NCBI RefSeq assembly: GCF_946885885.1
Contig: NZ_CAMPHN010000163.1
Span: 1 to 9,545 of the forward strand
Direction of reading: 5' to 3'
Source: an uncultured Pseudomonas sp.
GTDB taxonomy: Bacteria; Pseudomonadota; Gammaproteobacteria; Pseudomonadales; Pseudomonadaceae
DNA: 9,545 nucleotides
Each line of letters starts with the position of its first letter. Position 1 is the first letter of the stretch. Positions 1-5,817 of this stretch are shown here, one piece after another. The translations under genes were made by a program, and so were the position numbers. The notes below the pieces were generated by a model. The model was not told the DNA's origin and searched no databases. It saw only the letters and a program-made list of their open reading frames with translations.

Positions 1-1
1 C

Positions 2-607
2 GAGCAGGTGCTCGACAATCGCCTCTTGCATGGCGCCGATGTCCGGTTGCGCGCGTGGGCCGAGGCGCGTCGGGACGATGCGATGCAGGTGCAACGACGG
101 CATGCGCCCCTCGAAGCCACGCAGCTCCTCTTTGACCAACACCGGCAGGAAAGGCTCGCCCCTGGCCTGAAAACGCTCGATCAACAACTTCAGCCCGGCA
201 TGGAACGGCAGCTCCTTGGAAGCGACCAGGCGGTTCTCGCTCGGCACCTTCAAATACAGGCCGCTGTAGCCGAGGGCTTCGCCGGGCATGATGTGCACCC
301 CGGTGGGCTCCACCGCCTGGGCCGGAATGTCGTTGTAAGTCGCTTGCCATGCCGGCTCGCCCGGCAGGATGGTGATATCGCCCTGTTCGCTCTGCGGGAT
401 CACGAAGCTGTAGCGGCTATAGAGTTTCTGCGCATAGGCCGAATAGATGCACAGGCAATTCTCGAAGCGCCGCAGAAAGGCCAGCGCTTCGCCGCGGTCG
501 GAAATCGCATCGAGATCCCACGCCAACTCGCGCTGCTGTTGCAATTCGCGCCATTGGTCGTCGACATAGGCAGTGCAGGTAAATGGCATAACGTTGACCT
601 GATCCAT
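2..607 (-). CDS. Conserved hypothetical protein, 5' part only (runs off left edge)
   Basis: On the minus strand an uninterrupted frame runs from an ATG at 607 to the window edge, giving 202 codons with no stop, so the C-terminus is missing. The protein begins MDQVNVMPFTCTAYVDDQW and continues as a soluble, mixed alpha/beta-looking chain with no signal peptide or membrane segment. Residues around 40-70 are aromatic and Cys-containing (RRFENCLCIYSAYAQKLYSR). I do not recognise the family and assign no function. Two starts are possible: ATG 607 has no Shine-Dalgarno sequence, while the in-frame ATG at 589 (MPFTCTAY...) has AGGT seven bases upstream and is the more likely start. Codons favour G/C at third positions, as in the neighbouring genes, which supports a real gene; the long plus-strand frame opposite it (8-844) is its shadow. 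It is divergent from mksF and preceded by a sigma-54-like site. Confidence 0.75.
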   Translation of the reverse strand, partial: MDQVNVMPFTCTAYVDDQWRELQQQRELAWDLDAISDRGEALAFLRRFENCLCIYSAYAQKLYSRYSFVIPQSEQGDITILPGEPAWQATYNDIPAQAVEPTGVHIMPGEALGYSGLYLKVPSENRLVASKELPFHAGLKLLIERFQARGEPFLPVLVKEELRGFEGRMPSLHLHRIVPTRLGPRAQPDIGAMQEAIVEHLL

Positions 608-625
608 AGGCAGTTAACGATCTAT

Positions 626-642
626 CGCAGAATCCATGCCAG
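626..642 (-). promoter_or_regulatory. Candidate sigma-54 (RpoN) promoter for the leftward hypothetical gene
   Basis: Read on the minus strand the site is CTGGCATGGATTCTGCG. Compared with the sigma-54 consensus YTGGCACGrNNNTTGCW it keeps the GG-N10-GC core and the TGGCA block, with mismatches at the seventh base (T for C), the first T of TTGC and the last base. Transcription would start near 614-616, giving a short leader before the ATG at 589 (or a very short one before 607). I see no recognisable enhancer-binding site, but such sites are hard to call by eye. A chance match is possible. Confidence 0.4.
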
Positions 643-790
643 CTCGCGCCGAAGGCATAACCGCGCGCTTGAGTGGCACTCTCCAACACACCTGGCCGTT
701 TGCGCGCCCCCATGCCGTCCTAAACTGCCGCTTTGGGTCACTTTCCGGCGGTTCGACGCCTTCGATCGGTTCGGGCGTAAGCGATCGCCG

Positions 791-810
791 GCCGATGCAG
801 TACAATCGGC
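791..810 (+). promoter_or_regulatory. Putative mksFEB promoter -10 element within an inverted repeat
   Basis: TACAAT at 801-806 is a good sigma-70 -10 hexamer placed 35 bases before the mksF ATG, which would give a leader of about 28 bases. No clear TTGACA-like -35 lies 16-18 bases upstream, so it would be weak or activator-dependent. The hexamer sits inside a short inverted repeat, GCCGAT (791-796) with ATCGGC (805-810), whose right arm overlaps its last two bases; a regulator could bind there. A run of six T follows at 812-817, but the 6-bp stem with its 8-base loop is too weak to call a terminator. Confidence 0.4.
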
Positions 811-840
811 GTTTTTTCCGATTGAGCGACCGGCCCTGCG

Positions 841-2076
841 ATGATCGACCCCAAGCGCGTACTGCGCGCCCTCGCCGAACACTGGACGTTGCTCGAACCG
901 CTCTGCGAGCGCTTCGACGCCGGCACCCTGAGCCTGATCGAGCTGCGCAAGCAGCTGGTGATCCAACTGCCGGAAAGCACGCCGATTGACATCACCGCGC
1001 TGCTCGACCAGTGGATCCGCCTGGATATCCTGGTGCCGGTGGCCAAGAGCCCCAACCGCTTCGAGCTCAACGCGCAGATTCACGACTTCCTCGCCTACCT
1101 ACGCCGCGAACACCGCCTGGGGCTGTGCCTGGAGATCGAGGCCTACCTGCGTCACCTCGAACGCCTGGCCGGCTATATCAAGGACGCCTTCGAGGTACGC
1201 GATGCCGCCGACCTCGCCCGGCAGTTGCGTTTGCTCGATATGCGCGTACGCGATGTATTGAAAAAACTGGCCAACGACGAGCAGGCCCTGGTCGCCGTGG
1301 CCGAGCGGGCCAAGACCTCGGATCGGCAGATTCCGCTGCGTCAGCGTTACGCCGAAGTGCTGGCGACCTGGGACGAATACGTCGAGCCGATGATCCAGTT
1401 GGTCGCCGCCGACGGCGCCTTCGAGCAAGGCGTGTACCGCGTCGAACACGTGCTGTTGCGCCTGCTCGGCGAACAGCAGCGCCTCGGCCAACTGGTCGAC
1501 GACGACCTGTTGTTGCGTACCCACGCGCGCATCCTGGAGATGCAGACCACCGCCCAGTTGACCCTGCGCCGCGCCCGCGAACTGCTGCTGCCGCTGCGTG
1601 AGGAAGCGCGCCGGCACAACGCCGTGACCCGCGGCGCGGCCCTGGCCCTGGCGGCGATCCGGCGTAAGGGCCTGGACGCCGTCCCCCAGGCGTCGTTACC
1701 GCTGTTCAGCCGCCCGCAGAGCACCTTTCTCGGCAGCGCCTCCCAGGTCGAGGCCTATGTTTACGCGCTGGCGCGCTTCCAGCCCAAGCCGGCGCAGTTT
1801 CCCAAGGCCCACAGCACCCGCAAGGGCGAAGCACCGCGCGCGCCACGTACCGCCCGCGAGATGCTCGAACGCTGCGAACAGGCGCTGCCGCTGCCGGACC
1901 TGATGGTCTGGCTGCTGGAGCAGGAACCCGAGGGCGCCACCGACGAACTGCTCTATTGGTTCTCGCGCCTATCGCGCGACGCGCGCTTCCAGCGCGAGCG
2001 CCTGGAGCGACAGGAGTACCTGACGGCCGAACATCGGGTCAGCCTGAGTTCGTTCGCCTTGCTCCGAACCACTTAG
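841..2076 (+). CDS. mksF: MksF, kleisin subunit of the MksBEF SMC/condensin complex
   Basis: This 411-residue protein is the likely kleisin of a MukBEF-like condensin, which bridges the heads of the MksB dimer and carries MksE. The N-terminal 80 residues look like a winged-helix domain (MIDPKRVLRALAEHW...PIDITALLDQWIRLDIL). A long helical bundle fills about 85-285, a basic, proline-containing linker lies at about 311-337, and a second helical/winged-helix segment at about 340-408 (LPDLMVWLLEQEPEG...) would bind the MksB head. The start is well fixed: an in-frame TGA lies 18 bases upstream and the next Met is residue 134, although no clear ribosome-binding site is visible. Gene order and the neighbours mksE and mksB are the main support, since kleisins diverge in sequence. 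Oddly, the TAG stop is formed by the first three bases of an intergenic palindromic repeat, so the C-terminus may differ from relatives. The same family in Wadjet systems is called JetA. Confidence 0.85.
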   Translation: MIDPKRVLRALAEHWTLLEPLCERFDAGTLSLIELRKQLVIQLPESTPIDITALLDQWIRLDILVPVAKSPNRFELNAQIHDFLAYLRREHRLGLCLEIEAYLRHLERLAGYIKDAFEVRDAADLARQLRLLDMRVRDVLKKLANDEQALVAVAERAKTSDRQIPLRQRYAEVLATWDEYVEPMIQLVAADGAFEQGVYRVEHVLLRLLGEQQRLGQLVDDDLLLRTHARILEMQTTAQLTLRRARELLLPLREEARRHNAVTRGAALALAAIRRKGLDAVPQASLPLFSRPQSTFLGSASQVEAYVYALARFQPKPAQFPKAHSTRKGEAPRAPRTAREMLERCEQALPLPDLMVWLLEQEPEGATDELLYWFSRLSRDARFQRERLERQEYLTAEHRVSLSSFALLRTT

Positions 2077-2127
2077 GGTGCGCTGCGCGCACCGCAACCG
2101 AATTCATGGTGCGCACGGCGCACCCTA
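2074..2127. repeat. Palindromic intergenic repeat between mksF and mksE
   Basis: The arms are TAGGGTGCGCTGCGCGCACC (2074-2093) and, inverted, TAGGGTGCGCCGTGCGCACC (2108-2127). They pair with two mismatches in 20 around a 14-base centre containing GAATTC. Sequences of this TAGGGTGCGC...GCGCACCCTA kind are, to my knowledge, common between genes in several Pseudomonas genomes, resembling REP or small MITE-like elements. The first three bases are the mksF stop codon. In RNA it would form a strong stem-loop inside the operon transcript. It has no T-tract, so it is more likely an RNA-stability or processing element, or a passive insertion, than a terminator. Confidence 0.7.
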
Positions 2128-2163
2128 CGCATAACGCGCTGCACCTGCAGCGAATGGACCGCC

Positions 2164-2853
2164 ATGAACATCGACCTGAAAGAACTCACCCAGCTCTCCG
2201 CCATCTTCCGCGAGCTGTTCAAGGGCTACCATGTCAGCCGCCGCGATCCGGAGCTGTACGCCCAGCTGTCCAATCTGCAGGACCAGTACCGCGCCTTGTT
2301 CAAGGCCCTGGGCTACGAGCTGGTCTGCGACAGCCGCGGCTTCTACTATTTCGTCCCCGAGCAGATGGGCGCGCAGGTCAACAAGACCGCGCAACGCCTG
2401 GCGCTGTTCACCTTCATTCTGGTCGAGCACCTCGCCGACCAGGGCCGCGATCCGCTGGCAGTGCTCGACGGCGGCAGCCTCGGCCGCGACGAGTTGCCGG
2501 CCTTGCTCGACAAGTACCGCGATCTGTTCCTCCAGGCCGAAGTCACCACCCAGGACGAGCTGGAAGAAAAAGTCATGCGCCGCCTGACCCAGCTCGGCTT
2601 CGCCAGCGAAGAGAACGGCATCTACCGCTTCCTCGCGCCCATGCACCGCTTCCTCGATGTCTGCCTGAGCGTGCAGCAGGACCGCGATCTCGCCGCCACC
2701 TTGCACAGCGCCCTGCCGCTGCCAGCCCCGGAGCTGGTCGACGATGACGCCGAGGAAGAAATCATCAGCCTCGCCGAAGAAGATGAATCCGAAGAGGACG
2801 CCCTGGCCCGCGCCATGGCCGAAGAACACGCCGCACAGGAGATAGACGCATGA
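2164..2853 (+). CDS. mksE: MksE, winged-helix accessory subunit of the MksBEF complex
   Basis: This 229-residue soluble protein is the MukE-like (KITE family) partner that would bind the MksF kleisin and modulate the MksB ATPase. Residues 1-175 are helical with aromatic wing-like segments (CDSRGFYYFVPEQ at about 56-67; ENGIYRFLAPMHRFLDV at about 150-166), consistent with tandem winged-helix folds. The last 40 residues are extremely acidic, with 18 Asp/Glu and one basic residue. The start at 2164 has only a weak GGA upstream, and a nearby ATG at 2155 is out of frame. Its 3' end overlaps mksB by ATGA, suggesting translational coupling. It shares the reading frame of mksF: the intervening 29 codons contain no stop other than the mksF TAG. 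The equivalent Wadjet subunit is JetB. Confidence 0.85.
   Translation: MNIDLKELTQLSAIFRELFKGYHVSRRDPELYAQLSNLQDQYRALFKALGYELVCDSRGFYYFVPEQMGAQVNKTAQRLALFTFILVEHLADQGRDPLAVLDGGSLGRDELPALLDKYRDLFLQAEVTTQDELEEKVMRRLTQLGFASEENGIYRFLAPMHRFLDVCLSVQQDRDLAATLHSALPLPAPELVDDDAEEEIISLAEEDESEEDALARAMAEEHAAQEIDA
2837..2841 (+). promoter_or_regulatory. Ribosome-binding site of mksB
   Basis: AGGAG lies inside the 3' end of mksE, eight bases before the mksB ATG at 2850. Together with the ATGA overlap it fixes the mksB start and is the strongest Shine-Dalgarno sequence in the operon, stronger than anything before mksF or mksE. Confidence 0.8.
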
Positions 2854-5684
2854 GCCAGGAACGCTACGGCATCCGCCGCTTCGCCCTGCTGAACACCGCC
2901 GGCTACAGCCTTGGCCTGTTTCCGCTGGAAAACCCGCTATCGGTGTACGGCGCCAACAACCTCGGCAAATCCGCCTCGATCAACGCCCTGCAATTCCCGA
3001 TTCTGGCGCGCATGTCGGACATGAGCTTCGGCAAGTACAGCCTGGAGCAATCGCGCAAGTTCTACTTCGCCACCGACACCAGCTACATCCTCGTCGAAGT
3101 CGCCCTGCCCCACGGCCCCCATGTGATCGGCGTGGCCGGGCGCGGGCCGGGCGGCGGCTTCGGCCACCAGTTCTTCGCCTACCAGGGCGAACTGGACCTG
3201 GCCCACTACCAGAAGAACGGCACCTGCCTGCGCCAACGCGAGCTGTTTAACAATCTGGAACGAGAAGGCATCAAGGCCTATGAGCTCAAGCCCGAGGAGC
3301 TGCGCCGTCTGCTGGTCGGCGGCCACACCTCGATCCCGCTTGATCTGACGCTGATCCCACTGCGCTCGACCAGCGAGCAAAGTCTGAAGACCTTCCGCGC
3401 CCTGTTTATCAATCTGCTGCATATGCGCGAGATCACCGCGGCCAAGCTCAAGCAATTGTTTCTCGATGCCTTCGAGCACAGCCTGCGCTCCGGCAGCGTC
3501 GACTACATTGCCGCCACCGAAGAGGCATTCCGCGATGTGCGGCGCATGGAGCAGGACTACCAGGCGCTGGTCACCGCCGGCCCGCTGATCGAAGCCCTGG
3601 CCGCTGGCGTGGCCCAGCGCGAACAATTGCGCGGCAAGCTGCATCGCCTGTCGCCGCTGCTCGATTCGCTGCTCGGCACCTGGCAGGACTACGCCGGCGC
3701 CCGCCGCGAGGAGCTGGTGATCCAGGCCGAACACTACAAGGGCGAGCAGGACGGCCTGCAACAGGAACAACGCGGCGGCACCGCCGAGCTGATGCGCATG
3801 GAGCGCGAAATCAGCGAGATCCAGCGCTGGCTCGGCGAGCTGGCGGTACTGAAAAACCGTTTCGCCCTGGTCGACGACGTACAGGTGCTGGAAGTGCAAC
3901 TACTCGCCGCCAAGGACGCCCACGACGAGCTGGCCGGCGCCTTGGCGCAATCGCGGCAATTCTCCGCCGAAGACCTCGACGAGCGTCTGCGCGACCTGGA
4001 AAAACGTCTCAAGTCGGTGAAACAGCAACTCGATCATGCCGACAACAACAGCTACTCGCGCCTACGCGAAGAATTCTCCCAGGCCGACGTCGACCGCCTG
4101 ATGCGCCTGTTCAACGGCCAGCTGTTCAGCTTGCCGCTCGGCGACAAGGGTATTCAGGTGGACGACGGCGATGCCTGGGTGAAATCCCTGGAAGCTGTGC
4201 TCGATGGTTTCAAGGGCGAGCGCTTCGAAGTACCCGGCTTGTCCATCGACCTCTCGCATATCGAACCGCCGGCCCTGCAAGCGCTGGCCGACCGTGCGGC
4301 CCTGCGCGACCAGAAGGATCGTCTCGATCGCGAATACAAACAACTGAAAACCCAGCAGGCGGTCGCCGCCGACCGCGCCGCCAGCAAGGCCCAGGCCGAG
4401 CAGTTGTACCAGGCCGTGCTGGATGCGCAAAAAGCCCTGGAAGATTTCCGCCGTAGTCAGACCCTGGCGGTCGAGGAAGCCGGCAAGCTGGAACAGCTGG
4501 CGCAACTGGAAGCGGCCCAGGACGAACTCAAACGCAGCAGCGACGCCTTCACCGAACGCGTCCAGCAACTCTCCGCCAAATTGCAGCTGGTCGGCCGCCA
4601 ATTGGCCGATCTCGACGCCAAGCAACGCACCCTCGAAGACGCGCTACGCCGTCGCCAATTGCTGCCGGCCGATCTGCCGTTCGGTACGCCGTTCACCGAC
4701 CCGGTGGACGACTCGCTGGATAACCTGCTGCCCCTGCTCAACGACTATCAGGATGCCTGGCAAGGCCTGCAGCGCATCGACGGGCAAATCGACGCCTTGT
4801 ATGCCCAGGTGCGCCTCAAGGGCGTGGCCAAGTTCGACAGCGAAGAAGACGTCGAGCGCCGCCTACACCTGCTGGTCAACGCTTACGCGCACCGCCAGGA
4901 CGAAGCCCTGACCCTGGCCAAGGCCCGCCGCGCGGCGGTCACCGATATAGCGCGGACCCTGCGCAATATCCGCAGCGACTACGACAACCTGGAACACCAG
5001 TTGGCGCTGTTCAACCGCGAGATCAACAAGCGTCAGGTGTCCAACCTGGAAAGCTTCCGTATCGTCCTGGCGCCGAACAAGGATGCGCTCAAGCACATCG
5101 ACCAGATCATCCACAGCGCCGGCCAGTACGAACAAGGCGAGACCCTGTCGGTATTCGACCTGCAACAAAGCAGCGACCAGGACAGCAAGAACGAGGAAGC
5201 CAAGGAATACCTGGCGCGCCTGGTCGCCGCCAACCACAACCAGCTGGGTTTGAAGGATCTGTTCGAGCTGGCCTTCGAGATCACCAAGGTGCATGGCCAG
5301 CCGGTGATCCATACCGACATCGACGGCGCGGCGTCGAACGGCACCACCATGACCATCAAGGCGCTGACCAACATGTACCTGTTGCTGCACCTGATGGACC
5401 GCGAACACGCCGGGCGCGTGCGCCTGCCGTACTACCTCGACGAAGCGGCGGATATCGACGAGAAGAACCAGCAGGCGCTGATCGAAACCAGCCTGCAATT
5501 GGGTTTCGTGCCGATTCTGGCCTCGGTCAAACCGCAGGTATCGGCCCATGTGGCCATCGATCTGGAAGGCGGCAGCGGGCCCAACGGTATCTATATCGAC
5601 GAAGCGGACTGGAAGTACATCCAGCGCCGCGAAGGTGCCAAGGTCCAGGCTTCGCAGACGGAGACAACGGTAGAGCCGGCTTGA
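2850..5684 (+). CDS. mksB: MksB, SMC-like ATPase of the MksBEF condensin
   Basis: This 944-residue protein is the motor of the complex, hydrolysing ATP to act on DNA loops for chromosome compaction and segregation. The Walker A motif is GANNLGKS at residues 34-41. A coiled-coil arm spans about 225-400, rich in Glu, Gln, Arg and Leu. A small globular hinge-like segment follows at about 403-475, then the returning coiled coil at about 480-600 and 635-730. The C-terminal head has a signature-like SNGTTMTIKAL (829-839) and a Walker B LPYYLDEAAD (859-868) with D864 and catalytic E865, so both ATPase halves look intact. It is much shorter than E. coli MukB (about 1,480 residues), as expected for the MksB/JetC branch with shorter arms. 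The stop at 5684 is followed by palindromic DNA and a convergent gene, with no mksG/jetD. The long opposite-strand frames at 2937-3899 and 4863-5801 are shadows. Confidence 0.92.
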   Translation: MSQERYGIRRFALLNTAGYSLGLFPLENPLSVYGANNLGKSASINALQFPILARMSDMSFGKYSLEQSRKFYFATDTSYILVEVALPHGPHVIGVAGRGPGGGFGHQFFAYQGELDLAHYQKNGTCLRQRELFNNLEREGIKAYELKPEELRRLLVGGHTSIPLDLTLIPLRSTSEQSLKTFRALFINLLHMREITAAKLKQLFLDAFEHSLRSGSVDYIAATEEAFRDVRRMEQDYQALVTAGPLIEALAAGVAQREQLRGKLHRLSPLLDSLLGTWQDYAGARREELVIQAEHYKGEQDGLQQEQRGGTAELMRMEREISEIQRWLGELAVLKNRFALVDDVQVLEVQLLAAKDAHDELAGALAQSRQFSAEDLDERLRDLEKRLKSVKQQLDHADNNSYSRLREEFSQADVDRLMRLFNGQLFSLPLGDKGIQVDDGDAWVKSLEAVLDGFKGERFEVPGLSIDLSHIEPPALQALADRAALRDQKDRLDREYKQLKTQQAVAADRAASKAQAEQLYQAVLDAQKALEDFRRSQTLAVEEAGKLEQLAQLEAAQDELKRSSDAFTERVQQLSAKLQLVGRQLADLDAKQRTLEDALRRRQLLPADLPFGTPFTDPVDDSLDNLLPLLNDYQDAWQGLQRIDGQIDALYAQVRLKGVAKFDSEEDVERRLHLLVNAYAHRQDEALTLAKARRAAVTDIARTLRNIRSDYDNLEHQLALFNREINKRQVSNLESFRIVLAPNKDALKHIDQIIHSAGQYEQGETLSVFDLQQSSDQDSKNEEAKEYLARLVAANHNQLGLKDLFELAFEITKVHGQPVIHTDIDGAASNGTTMTIKALTNMYLLLHLMDREHAGRVRLPYYLDEAADIDEKNQQALIETSLQLGFVPILASVKPQVSAHVAIDLEGGSGPNGIYIDEADWKYIQRREGAKVQASQTETTVEPA

Positions 5685-5689
5685 TTCTG

Positions 5690-5758
5690 GGTGGGTTGGC
5701 GGCGCATAACCACGGGTGGCTGCATCACCAACGCAGCATGCGCGCCGCGTAACCCACC
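5690..5758. repeat. Second palindromic intergenic element after mksB
   Basis: The outer arms are GGTGGGTTGGCGGCGC (5690-5705) and, inverted, GGTGGGTTACGCGGCGC (right arm ending at 5758), which match except for one extra base and one substitution. An inner hairpin GCTGC (5719-5723) / GCAGC (5733-5737) lies in the centre. It differs in sequence from the element at 2074-2127. GGTGGGTTACGC-type palindromes are, to my knowledge, another intergenic repeat type in pseudomonads. It has no T-run, so terminator function is not evident. Confidence 0.6.
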
Positions 5759-5787
5759 AAGCGAACACCAAGCCAACTGCCAGAGAC

Positions 5788-5815
5788 GATAAGGGCCGCA
5801 TATGCGGCCCTTATC
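5788..5815. terminator. Probable bidirectional terminator between mksB and the MCE gene
   Basis: This is a 28-bp perfect palindrome: GATAAGGGCCGC, an ATAT centre, then GCGGCCCTTATC. It gives a 12-bp GC-rich hairpin on either strand. It lies between two convergent genes and only two bases beyond the MCE gene's stop codon, the usual place for a shared terminator. No long T-tract follows on either strand (CGTTATTG rightward, GTCTCTGG leftward), so efficiency is uncertain. Confidence 0.65.
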
Positions 5816-5817
5816 CG

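Noticed and set aside
1..14. Perfect inverted repeat CGAGCA-GG-TGCTCG at the left edge
   Set aside because: It lies inside the coding frame of the leftward gene and short GC-rich palindromes like this are common by chance in such DNA.
781..788. GCGATCGC octamer resembling the cyanobacterial HIP1 motif
   Set aside because: Only one copy is noted and the genome type is not cyanobacterial; chance in GC-rich sequence.
811..817. T-run after GCCGAT...ATCGGC as an intrinsic terminator
   Set aside because: The stem is only 6 bp with an 8-base loop, no rightward gene lies upstream, and TACAAT is well placed as a -10 element for mksF.
8..844. Long plus-strand frame covering the left end (278 residues)
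   Set aside because: It lies opposite the open minus-strand frame from 607 and has a low-complexity, Arg/Gln/His-rich composition without recognisable domains. It is best explained as a shadow of the minus-strand gene.
1956..2747. Plus-strand 263-residue frame spanning the mksF end and mksE
   Set aside because: It runs out of frame across mksE, is Arg/Pro/Ala-rich and has no recognisable family. It is a GC-rich shadow frame.
2937..3899. Minus-strand 320-residue frame inside mksB
   Set aside because: It is antisense to the ATPase head and coiled coil of mksB, whose Walker motifs establish the real frame; the composition is Gln/Leu/Ala-rich.
841..5684. A complete Wadjet (JetABCD) plasmid-defence operon
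   Set aside because: No Toprim nuclease (JetD/MksG) frame is present before mksF or after mksB, and the operon ends at a terminator and a convergent gene.
4863..5801. Minus-strand 312-residue frame across the mksB 3' end
   Set aside because: It is antisense to the signature and Walker B region of mksB and to the intergenic palindromes, with no family features.
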